Shown here in pieces: positions 1 through 5,086 of a stretch of DNA of 5,086 nt. Position 1 is the first letter of the stretch, and every line of letters begins with the position of its first letter. Origin of the DNA: JBEINZ01 sp040377825 (GTDB lineage: Bacteria > Pseudomonadota > Alphaproteobacteria > Rhizobiales > Ancalomicrobiaceae); contig JBEINZ010000221.1 of NCBI GenBank assembly GCA_040377825.1, positions 1-5,086 on the forward strand, given 5' to 3'. The notes beneath the pieces were generated by a model, which had not been told where the DNA came from, did not search any database, and worked only from the letters and a program-made list of their open reading frames with translations. The position numbers and the translations under genes were made by a program.

Positions 1-2
1 GC

Positions 3-1103
3 GGCAATTACGGCCAGGCCGTGCCGCTGATGGGCGGGATCTTGCTCGACATGTCCGCGCTCGACCGGATCGAATGGACGAAACCCGGCCGCGTCCGCGT
101 CGGTCCCGGCATCAAGATGCACGACCTCGACGCGGTCCTGCGCCCGGCCGGCCAAGAGCTTCGGATGCATCCCTCGACCAAGCGGACCGCGACGATCGGC
201 GGCTTCGTCGCCGGCGGGTCGGGCGGGGTCGGGTCGGTCACCTATGGCGGCCTGCGCGAGCCCGGGAACATCCTCGCCGCGCGCATCGTCACCATGGAGG
301 AGAGCCCGCGCGTCATCGAACTGGCCGGCGACGCGGCGCAGAAGGTGAACCGCGCCTATGGCACGACGGGCATCATCACCGCACTTGAAATGCCGCTCGC
401 CCCGGCATGGCCGTGGATCGACATCGTCATCGCCTCGGACAACTTCGACGCCGCCTTCGAGGCCGCCCGCGCCATCGCCGCCGCCGACGGCGTCATCAAG
501 AAGCTCGTGACGCCGATCGACGCGACGCTCACGCCCTATTTTGGCGCGCTGAAACCGGCGTGTCCGGATGGCAAGGCCGTTGTGCTCGCGATGATCACGG
601 AAGCCTCCCTCGGCACCGTGCGCGACCTCATCCAGCCGTTCGGTACGATCACCCACGCCGAGCCGAACGACGAAAGCGCCGGCGCGACCCCGATTTACGA
701 ATATACGTGGAACCATACGACCTTACAGGTGCTGAAGGTCGATCGCTCGGTCACCTATCTGCAGTGCCTTTATCCGGCCGATCGGCTGAAGGAGAGCATC
801 GACCTGATGCGCGCGACCTTCCCCGGCGAGGTGATCCCGCATCTCGAATTCATCCGCTTTGCCGGCCGCATGACCTGCAGCGCGCTGCCCGTCGTGCGCT
901 ACACGACGCCCGAGCGGCTGAACGAGATCATCGCGTTTCACGAGGCGAACGGCGTGTTCATCGCCAATCCGCATGTGGTGACACTGGAGGACGGTAGCCG
1001 GCACAAGCGGGCGGACGCCGACCAGCTCGGCTTCAAGGCCGAGGTCGATCCGCTCGGCCTGCTCAATCCGGGCAAAATGCGCAGCTTCGTGCCGCGACGA
1101 TGA
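3..1103 (+). CDS. FAD-linked oxidoreductase, GlcD/PCMH type (5' truncated by the window edge)
   Basis: This looks like the C-terminal 366 residues of a flavoprotein of the FAD/FMN-containing dehydrogenase family (GlcD-like, COG0277), which oxidises hydroxy acids, alcohols or similar groups with FAD. The reading frame is open to the left edge. Its first visible codons read GNYGQAVPLMGG, which matches the conserved FAD pyrophosphate-loop region, so the real start lies upstream and the GTG at 21 is internal. Next comes a second FAD-binding stretch at visible residues 58-84 (HPSTKRTATIGGFVAGGSGG, then SVTYGG), then YGTTGII near 119-125. The end has the FAD-oxidase C-terminal signature DPLGLLNPGKM about seven residues before the stop. 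Roughly 100 N-terminal residues are probably missing, judged from typical lengths near 450-480. The family does not reveal the substrate, and covalent FAD attachment cannot be judged because that segment is outside the window. No terminator is seen before the convergent cupin gene. Confidence 0.9.
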   Translation, partial: GNYGQAVPLMGGILLDMSALDRIEWTKPGRVRVGPGIKMHDLDAVLRPAGQELRMHPSTKRTATIGGFVAGGSGGVGSVTYGGLREPGNILAARIVTMEESPRVIELAGDAAQKVNRAYGTTGIITALEMPLAPAWPWIDIVIASDNFDAAFEAARAIAAADGVIKKLVTPIDATLTPYFGALKPACPDGKAVVLAMITEASLGTVRDLIQPFGTITHAEPNDESAGATPIYEYTWNHTTLQVLKVDRSVTYLQCLYPADRLKESIDLMRATFPGEVIPHLEFIRFAGRMTCSALPVVRYTTPERLNEIIAFHEANGVFIANPHVVTLEDGSRHKRADADQLGFKAEVDPLGLLNPGKMRSFVPRR

Positions 1104-1110
1104 AGCAAAG

Positions 1111-1551
1111 TCAGGCCCCGGCGATCACCTTCAAGTCGCCGGCATCGAGCTTTTCCGGCAGGCCCGAGCGGATTAGCTCGGCGAAGCCCTCGTTCGGCGT
1201 CATGACGGTCAGGCAGTAGAGCCGCTCGCTCCCGGTATTCTCGACGATATGCTCGTGACCCGGCCGCACGATGAAGCTGTCGCCCGGCCCGACCGGGAAT
1301 TCGACGCCGTCGCAGATCGCCTTACCCGTGCCCGAGAGCACAAAGAACATTTCATGGGCGTCCGAATGCGTATTGGGCGGGGTTCGACCGCCGACATCGA
1401 AGATCTCGATCAAGGCCACGAACGGAACCTTGTCACGGATCGGATCGGCGATCAGCGCCATGCGGTTCGTGTCGGTCGGGGCGATCCGGAAGGTCTCGTA
1501 GCCGGACGGGCCGCGGGCAATGGCGTCGGGAAGCATTCTAGTGATCTCCAT
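1111..1551 (-). CDS. Small single-domain cupin protein
   Basis: This 146-residue protein is one conserved beta-barrel cupin domain with short extensions, the usual size for a stand-alone cupin. Motif 1 spans residues 54-74 (from GGRTPPNTHSDAHE to the Gly after VLS) and motif 2 spans about 90-105 (GDSFIVRPGHEHIVEN). The expected metal ligands H62, E67 and H101 are present. The first His of the usual HxH pair is Asn60, although an extra His66 lies next to E67. Such cupins include dioxygenases, isomerases and ligand-binding proteins, so the reaction is open. The ATG at 1551 is the only credible start: no in-frame start codon lies between it and the upstream in-frame stop, and a weak GGAT ribosome site sits 7 bases before it. 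There is no signal peptide or membrane segment, so it is probably cytoplasmic. It lies on the opposite strand from every neighbour, converging on the flavoprotein gene and diverging from the cysteine hydrolase gene. Confidence 0.88.
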   Translation of the reverse strand: MEITRMLPDAIARGPSGYETFRIAPTDTNRMALIADPIRDKVPFVALIEIFDVGGRTPPNTHSDAHEMFFVLSGTGKAICDGVEFPVGPGDSFIVRPGHEHIVENTGSERLYCLTVMTPNEGFAELIRSGLPEKLDAGDLKVIAGA

Positions 1552-1562
1552 CCCAGTGATCC

Positions 1563-1591
1563 ATGATTGTGTCGTGGAGTTAAGTTAGCAA
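1563..1591 (-). promoter_or_regulatory. Possible sigma-70-type promoter for the cupin gene
   Basis: Read on the minus strand, TTGCTA (1591-1586) and AATCAT (1568-1563) are 17 bases apart. Each matches four of six positions of the TTGACA/TATAAT consensus. Transcription would begin only a few bases before the ATG at 1551, giving a very short leader. The match is weak and is listed mainly because a divergent gene must have a promoter in this gap. Confidence 0.22.
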
Positions 1592-1601
1592 GGCGCGCGC
1601 C
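1592..1601. repeat. Perfect 10-base palindrome in the divergent gap
   Basis: GGCGCGCGCC is its own reverse complement. It lies between the cupin promoter candidate (1563-1591) and the sigma-54-like motif (1611-1626). This is a reasonable place for an operator serving both genes, but short GC palindromes are common in DNA this GC-rich. No regulator gene is visible in the window. Confidence 0.25.
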
Positions 1602-1610
1602 AATCGCTGT

Positions 1611-1626
1611 TGGCACGGATCGCGCA
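1611..1626 (+). promoter_or_regulatory. Candidate sigma-54 (RpoN) promoter ahead of the cysteine hydrolase
   Basis: The sequence is TGGCACG, four bases, then GCGCA, preceded by T at 1610. The RpoN consensus is YTGGCACG-N4-TTGCW, so the -24 half is perfect and the -12 half matches three of five, including the essential GC. GG (1612-1613) and GC (1624-1625) are separated by exactly ten bases, as sigma-54 requires. Transcription would start near 1637, leaving a leader of about 57 bases before the ATG at 1694. No clear NifA-type (TGT-N10-ACA) or NtrC-type activator site is visible in the 60 bases upstream. An activator could bind farther away, inside the cupin gene. Confidence 0.4.
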
Positions 1627-1652
1627 TGAAACGGCAGGCGGAAAATCAAGCT

Positions 1653-1677
1653 CGGCCGGATCATTGGCCGCACGGCC
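1653..1677 (+). other. Competing short stems in the cysteine hydrolase leader
   Basis: GGCCG at 1666-1670 can pair either with CGGCC upstream (1653-1657, loop of 8) or with CGGCC downstream (1673-1677, loop of 2). These stems end three bases before the ribosome-binding site at 1681. They are only five base pairs long and GC-only, so chance is a likely explanation. No known riboswitch class is recognised. Confidence 0.15.
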
Positions 1678-1680
1678 CGC

Positions 1681-1685
1681 GGAGA
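1681..1685 (+). promoter_or_regulatory. Ribosome-binding site fixing the cysteine hydrolase start
   Basis: GGAGA lies eight bases before the ATG at 1694. It supports this start over the in-frame TTG at 1610, which has no purine-rich site at the right distance and would overlap the sigma-54-like motif. Confidence 0.65.
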
Positions 1686-1693
1686 CGAACATC

Positions 1694-2482
1694 ATGACCA
1701 CGCACTCTGCTCCCGACGACCTCGTTGCCCTCGGGCCTTCGGACCGCGTGGCATGGCGCGTCGGCGAAAGAGCCGTCGATCTCGTTCGGCCGATCCGCCG
1801 GCCGCGGCCGTTCTCGCTCAATGCAGCGCCGAAGTCGATTACCATCGACCTTTCGCGCACCGCGATCGTCGTGATCGACATGCAGAATGATTTCTGCCAT
1901 CCGAACGGCTGGCTCGGCTCGATCGGCGTCGACGTGACGCCCGCGCGCAAGCCCATCGAGCCGTTGCGAACCATCCTGCCGGTCCTGCGCCGCACCGGCA
2001 TGCCAGTCGTGTGGGTGAATTGGGGCGCCCGGCCGGACCGGGCCAACCTTAGTCCGTCGGTCCTGCATGTCTATAACGGCACCGGCCGCGGCTTCGGCAT
2101 CGCCGACCCGCTCCCGAAGTCCGGCGATCCGGTCCTGACCGAGGGGAGCTGGGCGGCGGCGGTCGTTGACGAGCTGACGCCGGAAGCCGGGGACATTTCA
2201 GTCTCCAAGCATCGCATGTCCGGCTTCTGGGATACCCCGCTCGACCAGATCCTGCGCAATCTCGACGTGACCACGCTGCTATTTGCCGGCGTTAACGCCG
2301 ACCAATGCGTGTTGCACACGCTCGCCGACGCGAATTTCCTCGGCTATGACACGATCATGCTCGAAAACTGCTCGGCCACCACATCGCCGTCGTATTGCTG
2401 GGACGCGACCGTCTACAATGTGAAGACGATCTTCGGCTTCACCGCCCAATCCACGGATCTGCTTGCCTTGCGGGATCTATAG
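1694..2482 (+). CDS. Isochorismatase-like cysteine hydrolase (probable amidohydrolase)
   Basis: This 262-residue protein belongs to the isochorismatase-like superfamily, whose members hydrolyse amide bonds (ureidoacrylate/RutB, biuret, N-carbamoylsarcosine, maleamate, nicotinamide) or a vinyl ether (isochorismate). The full catalytic triad is visible: D62 in VVIDMQNDF, K172 in SVSKHRMSGFWDTPLD and C205 in GVNADQCVLHT. The SGFWDTPLD segment recalls the RutB/biuret-hydrolase side of the family more than nicotinamidases. An N-terminal extension of about 50 residues precedes the first core strand, and a small Cys/Trp-containing segment (CWDATVYNV, 235-243) follows the core. No signal peptide is seen, so it is likely cytoplasmic. 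The ATG at 1694 is chosen for its GGAGA site; the frame stays open upstream to a TTG at 1610. The CocE-type hydrolase gene follows after 78 bases on the same strand, probably in the same transcript. The exact substrate cannot be read from the sequence. Confidence 0.9.
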   Translation: MTTHSAPDDLVALGPSDRVAWRVGERAVDLVRPIRRPRPFSLNAAPKSITIDLSRTAIVVIDMQNDFCHPNGWLGSIGVDVTPARKPIEPLRTILPVLRRTGMPVVWVNWGARPDRANLSPSVLHVYNGTGRGFGIADPLPKSGDPVLTEGSWAAAVVDELTPEAGDISVSKHRMSGFWDTPLDQILRNLDVTTLLFAGVNADQCVLHTLADANFLGYDTIMLENCSATTSPSYCWDATVYNVKTIFGFTAQSTDLLALRDL

Positions 2483-2499
2483 CCGCATGGCGAACTCAA

Positions 2500-2537
2500 C
2501 TGCCGCAATTTCGGTCAGCTGGCGCGGCAAGCGGCAG
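2500..2537 (+). repeat. Inverted and direct repeats in the spacer before the CocE-type hydrolase
   Basis: CTGCCGC (2500-2506) is the exact reverse complement of GCGGCAG (2531-2537). A second copy, GCGGCAA (2524-2530), abuts the latter and can form six of the same pairs. The spacer RNA can therefore fold into either of two overlapping hairpins. No T-run follows, so it is not a Rho-independent terminator. It would sit 15-60 bases ahead of the preferred start at 2561 and could cover the alternative start at 2540. Confidence 0.3.
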
Positions 2538-2552
2538 CAATGGCGGGTTCAT

Positions 2553-2558
2553 GGAGAG
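2553..2558 (+). promoter_or_regulatory. Ribosome-binding site for the CocE-type hydrolase
   Basis: GGAGAG lies just before the ATG at 2561; counting its GGAG core, the spacing is four bases, short but workable. The in-frame ATG at 2540 has only a poor purine stretch before it, so 2561 is preferred. The choice changes the protein by seven residues. Confidence 0.5.
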
Positions 2559-2560
2559 AT

Positions 2561-4225
2561 ATGACCGACACCTTCCACGCCCGCGATCATTTTGCCGTCT
2601 CCGGCCCGAGCGAGGCGCATCTGGATTCGTCGGACGGTATCCGTCTGGTCGCCGATGTCTATCGGCCCGACGCGCCCGGCCGTTTCCCGGTGCTGCTGAT
2701 GCGCCAGCCCTATGGCCGCAAGATCGCGTCGACCGTCGTGCTTGCCCACCCGGCTTGGTACGCCGCGCATGGCTATATCGTTGTTGTCCAAGACGTGCGC
2801 GGGCGGGGCGGATCGGGAGGGGCGTTCCGCGTTCTCGAACATGAGGCCGCGGACGGCGCCGCCACGCTTGCCTGGGCGGCGGATCTGCCGGGCTCGGATG
2901 GGCGGGTCGCGACCTACGGCTTCAGTTATCATGCGGTCACGCAATTGCTCGCGCTCGCCGGTTCAGGCCGCACTGGTACAAAACGCCCGGATGCGATCGT
3001 GCCGATTATGGGCGCCTTCGACATCCGTAACGACTGGGTCTTTGACGGCGGCGCCTTCCGGATGGGTCTAGCGCAATATTGGGCCGCGCAAGTCGGCGCG
3101 GAGACGGCCCGCCTTGCTGGTTTGGCCGATGCCTACCATGCCTTTGCCCGCGCGGCCGTCGGCGGGTCGTACCACGGTCCGCGTCCCGGCCGCCCCGACG
3201 TGTTCTCGGAATACGGCCATCTGACCCACTACGACCGATGGCTCGCTGACGATCCCGCCTACTGGGCCAAGGTCTCGCCCTCGGCCGTGCTTGCGGACGA
3301 TCCGCTCGACGTGCCGGCGCTCTTCGTCGGCGGCTGGTTCGACTTCATGCTGCGTGGCACGCTTGGCGCCCACGCGGCCTTCGCGCGCGGCGGTGCTGCA
3401 CGTCGCCTGATCGTCGGCCCCTGGCCGCATATACCCTGGGGCCGCTTCTCGACCGGCCGCGACTTCGGACCCGATGCGCTCCCGAATATCGATCGGGAGA
3501 CGATCCGTTTTCTTGACGGCGTGCTGAAAGACCGCGCGCCGTCCGGTCCGCCGCTGCGGCTATTCGACCTCGGTACATCGGCATGGCGCGATTTCGACGC
3601 ATGGCCGGATACGCGGCCAATGATCCTGCATCTTGCGTCCACCGGTCTCGCCGCGACCACCACGACCGACGGCAAGCTCGTCGCACAGCCGGAGGCTGGC
3701 GTGGGTTGGGACATGCTTGTTCACGATCCATGGCGTCCGGCGCCTTGGGTCGGCGGCGCGCTCGGTAATCCGAACGGTCTGGCCGATCGCTCCGCGCACG
3801 ATGAGCGCACGGATGTCGCGGTCTATACCAGCGCGCCCTTGGCAGAAGCCATCACGCTCGCCGGGAAACCAAGCCTCAGTCTTTTCATCGAGGCCGATTG
3901 TCCGAGCCATGACATCTTCGTCGCGCTTTCGCTCGTCGGCCCGGACGGACGTGCACGGTGCCTGACGCAAGGCGTCTTGCGGGTCACGGACCCAGCTTCG
4001 CCCGATCCGCGCCAAATTGACCTCGAACCGACGCTGGCAACGGTTCCCTTAGGCACCATGATTAGGCTCTCCCTCCAGGCGGCGGCGTTTCCCGCCTTCG
4101 CAGTCAATCCCGGAACCGGCCTTCGTCCCGAGGATGCGGCCGCCGCCGACGCATCGATCACGATGCTTTGCTTGCGGCACGGAACCGCGGCCTCATCAGT
4201 ACTGCGACTTCCAGTTGAGACTTGA
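2561..4225 (+). CDS. CocE/NonD-family serine hydrolase (X-Pro dipeptidyl-peptidase-like)
   Basis: This 554-residue enzyme has the normal length and architecture of the CocE/NonD family, whose members cleave acyl esters or amides (cocaine esterase, glutaryl-7-ACA acylase, X-prolyl dipeptidyl peptidases). The alpha/beta-hydrolase domain begins at SSDGIRLVADVYRP (23-36). Y51 in MRQPYGR is the likely oxyanion-hole tyrosine. S122 in YGFSYHAVTQ is the nucleophile, D261 in VGGWFDF the acid and H290 in VGPWPH the base, so the triad is complete. The section around 145-245 is the helical cap. From about 385 (DPWRPAPWVGG) to the end is the PepX_C jelly-roll domain, including SLSLFIEADCPSHDIFVALSL minus its final residue. 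No signal peptide or membrane segment is seen, unlike exported relatives, so the substrate is probably taken up first. The gene is 78 bases after the cysteine hydrolase gene and probably cotranscribed. Its stop codon lies inside a promoter candidate for the next gene. Substrate unknown; the alternative start is ATG 2540. Confidence 0.92.
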   Translation: MTDTFHARDHFAVSGPSEAHLDSSDGIRLVADVYRPDAPGRFPVLLMRQPYGRKIASTVVLAHPAWYAAHGYIVVVQDVRGRGGSGGAFRVLEHEAADGAATLAWAADLPGSDGRVATYGFSYHAVTQLLALAGSGRTGTKRPDAIVPIMGAFDIRNDWVFDGGAFRMGLAQYWAAQVGAETARLAGLADAYHAFARAAVGGSYHGPRPGRPDVFSEYGHLTHYDRWLADDPAYWAKVSPSAVLADDPLDVPALFVGGWFDFMLRGTLGAHAAFARGGAARRLIVGPWPHIPWGRFSTGRDFGPDALPNIDRETIRFLDGVLKDRAPSGPPLRLFDLGTSAWRDFDAWPDTRPMILHLASTGLAATTTTDGKLVAQPEAGVGWDMLVHDPWRPAPWVGGALGNPNGLADRSAHDERTDVAVYTSAPLAEAITLAGKPSLSLFIEADCPSHDIFVALSLVGPDGRARCLTQGVLRVTDPASPDPRQIDLEPTLATVPLGTMIRLSLQAAAFPAFAVNPGTGLRPEDAAAADASITMLCLRHGTAASSVLRLPVET

Positions 4226-4251
4226 CGACTTTCGATAGTTAAACGCTATAT
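4221..4251 (+). promoter_or_regulatory. Candidate housekeeping promoter for the AraD1-like gene
   Basis: CTTGAC (4221-4226) and CTATAT (4246-4251) are exact matches to the two boxes described for rhizobial sigma-70 promoters, CTTGAC-N17-CTATAT, but they are 19 rather than 17 bases apart. The -35 box contains the TGA stop of the upstream hydrolase gene. ATAG and CTAT (4235-4238 and 4246-4249) form a small inverted repeat overlapping the -10 box and could be part of an operator. A start near 4258 would give a leader of about 90 bases. The stretched spacing suggests weak or activator-dependent expression. Confidence 0.45.
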
Positions 4252-4271
4252 GCGCCGCGCCGGGCCTGTTG

Positions 4272-4283
4272 TCTCCTCGGAGA
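4272..4283. repeat. Short inverted repeat in the AraD1-like gene leader
   Basis: TCTCC, two bases, then GGAGA forms a five-pair inverted repeat about 14-25 bases after the predicted transcription start. This is a plausible position for a repressor site, but the arms are short. The rest of the 122-base gap (4226-4347) holds only this repeat, the promoter candidate and the ribosome site, with no terminator showing a T-run. Confidence 0.22.
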
Positions 4284-4334
4284 ATCCAATAAGCAGATTT
4301 TGCCTGACCGGCCCGCAAAGAAGCTGGTGGCAAT

Positions 4335-4339
4335 AAGGA
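4335..4339 (+). promoter_or_regulatory. Ribosome-binding site for the AraD1-like gene
   Basis: AAGGA lies eight bases before the ATG at 4348, a near-ideal sequence and spacing. It fixes the start of an open frame that has no stop codon before the window ends. Confidence 0.7.
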
Positions 4340-4347
4340 TAAGATCG

Positions 4348-5086
4348 ATGGCTCTGCGACTGCTCCAATTGACGCTTCATGACGGTCAGCGCGCGGTCGC
4401 AGCCGTCCAAGATGACGGTTCGGCAACGCTTGTCTCCGGCTTCACCACGATTTACGCGCTTGCCGCGGAGGCAATTGCGTCCGGCCGGGGACTTGCGAAT
4501 ACGGTCGCGGCGCTCGCAATCGGACCGGTGACCGATGTGAAGCTCGCGCTTTCGCAAGGTCGCGTGCTTTCGCCGATCGACCATGTCGATCCCGCGCATA
4601 TGTGGATGACAGGGACGGGGCTGTCTCATCTCGGCTCGGCGGAAGGCCGCGACAAGATGCACAAAGACTTGAACGATCCGGCGAAAGACACGGATTCCAT
4701 GAAGATGTTCAAGCTCGGCCTTGAGCGCGGCAAGCCGCAAGTCGGCGATCGCGGGGCTCAGCCGGAGTGGTTCTATAAGGGTAGCGGGGCAACCGTGGTG
4801 GCGCCCGAGGGCGTGCTCGGCGCGCCTGATTTCGCGCTCGATGGATCGGAGGAGCCGGAGATTGTCGGTGTCTACTTGATCGGACCGGACGGGCAGCCCT
4901 GGCGCATTGGATTTGCGTTGTCGAACGAGTTTTCCGACCACGTGTTGGAGCGGCAGAACTATCTTTATCTCGCCCATTCCAAGCTGCGGCCGTCCTCCTT
5001 CGGGCCGGAAATCCTGATTGACGAACTGCCTTCGGACATACGCGGCGCCTCCCGCATCCGGCGCGGCGGCGAGATCATCTGGGAAA
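4348..5086 (+). CDS. AraD1/GguC-like protein of the fumarylacetoacetate hydrolase superfamily (3' truncated by the window edge)
   Basis: The frame from ATG 4348 is open for 246 codons to the right edge. The protein closely resembles the AraD1/GguC group of FAH-superfamily proteins. Characterised FAH-type relatives dehydrate 2-keto-3-deoxy sugar acids (as in non-phosphorylative L-arabinose breakdown) or hydrolyse diketo acids. Group-specific stretches are TGTGLSHLGSAEGRDKMH (88-105), DSMKMFKLGLERGKP (116-130) and PEWFYKGSGATVVAPEG (139-155). Likely metal ligands are E169 and E171 in EEPEIVGVY and D197 in SNEFSDH. Around 85 C-terminal residues are probably missing if the family length of about 330 applies. 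No signal peptide is seen, so it is cytoplasmic. It has a strong ribosome site and its own promoter candidate, so it may be expressed separately from the hydrolase pair. Its codons look somewhat less GC-strict than those of the upstream genes. The physiological substrate is uncertain; a sugar-acid role is family inference. Confidence 0.9.
   Translation, partial: MALRLLQLTLHDGQRAVAAVQDDGSATLVSGFTTIYALAAEAIASGRGLANTVAALAIGPVTDVKLALSQGRVLSPIDHVDPAHMWMTGTGLSHLGSAEGRDKMHKDLNDPAKDTDSMKMFKLGLERGKPQVGDRGAQPEWFYKGSGATVVAPEGVLGAPDFALDGSEEPEIVGVYLIGPDGQPWRIGFALSNEFSDHVLERQNYLYLAHSKLRPSSFGPEILIDELPSDIRGASRIRRGGEIIWE

Noticed and set aside
21..1103. GTG at 21 as the true start of the flavoprotein gene
   Set aside because: The in-frame codons before it encode GNYGQA, part of a conserved FAD-binding motif, and the frame is open to the window edge. 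The gene is truncated, not starting here.
1610..1693. 28-residue N-terminal extension of the cysteine hydrolase from a TTG start
   Set aside because: There is no ribosome site before the TTG, the codon lies within a promoter-like motif, and the ATG at 1694 has GGAGA at a good distance.
1585..2068. Minus-strand open frames over the 5' half of the cysteine hydrolase and the divergent gap
   Set aside because: They have no ribosome site and no recognisable domain, and lie opposite the conserved Asp-containing core of the hydrolase.
2395..2844. Plus-strand open frame spanning the end of the cysteine hydrolase and the start of the CocE-type hydrolase
   Set aside because: It is out of frame with two genes that have complete catalytic motifs, and its Arg/Ser/Pro-rich translation is a typical shadow. 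There is no sign of a frameshift fusing the hydrolases.
4260..4315. CGGGCC (4261-4266) and GGCCCG (4310-4315) as a terminator after the CocE-type gene
   Set aside because: The arms are six bases with a loop of more than 40 and no following T-run, so a Rho-independent terminator is not supported.
4246..4977. 243-codon minus-strand open frame antisense to the AraD1-like gene
   Set aside because: Its translation is rich in Arg and His with no recognisable domain, typical of an antisense shadow in GC-rich DNA. The plus strand encodes a clear conserved family in the same place.
1..5086. CRISPR array, tRNA, insertion sequence, toxin-antitoxin pair or defence system
   Set aside because: I found no regularly spaced repeats, cloverleaf-like sequence, terminal inverted repeats or transposase motifs. 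All long genes are ordinary metabolic enzyme families.

Overview
The window is an ordinary-looking, high-GC bacterial catabolic region. Protein families, codon choice (third positions mostly G or C) and a promoter resembling the rhizobial sigma-70 type suggest an alphaproteobacterium, probably of the order Hyphomicrobiales. This is an inference from style, because there is no rRNA or other phylogenetic marker here. I see no tRNA, insertion sequence, phage gene, CRISPR array or attachment site.

Layout, left to right. (1) The C-terminal part of a GlcD-type FAD-linked oxidoreductase runs off the left edge and ends at 1103 on the plus strand. (2) A small single-domain cupin lies on the minus strand (1551 to 1111) and converges on the oxidoreductase with a 7-base gap. 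(3) A 142-base divergent gap (1552-1693) separates the cupin from the next gene. It holds a good sigma-54-like motif facing right, a weak sigma-70-like motif facing left, and a GC palindrome between them. (4) An isochorismatase-like cysteine hydrolase (1694-2482) has a complete Asp-Lys-Cys triad. (5) After 78 bases comes a CocE/NonD-family serine hydrolase (2561-4225) with a complete Ser-Asp-His triad and a C-terminal jelly-roll domain. (6) A 122-base gap contains a promoter candidate whose -35 box overlaps the previous stop codon. (7) An AraD1/GguC-like protein of the fumarylacetoacetate hydrolase (FAH) superfamily starts at 4348 and runs off the right edge.

How they may work together (inference): the two hydrolases could open amide or ester bonds of an unidentified substrate, the flavoprotein could oxidise a hydroxy acid or alcohol, and the AraD1-like enzyme could process a 2-keto acid, possibly a 2-keto-3-deoxy sugar acid. 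The cupin could be a small metal-dependent enzyme or a binding protein. The sequence does not identify the substrate. None of the complete proteins has an obvious signal peptide or membrane segment, so they look cytoplasmic. The most interesting points are the combination of enzyme families, which I cannot match to a characterised pathway, and the possible sigma-54 (nitrogen-type) control of the hydrolase pair.
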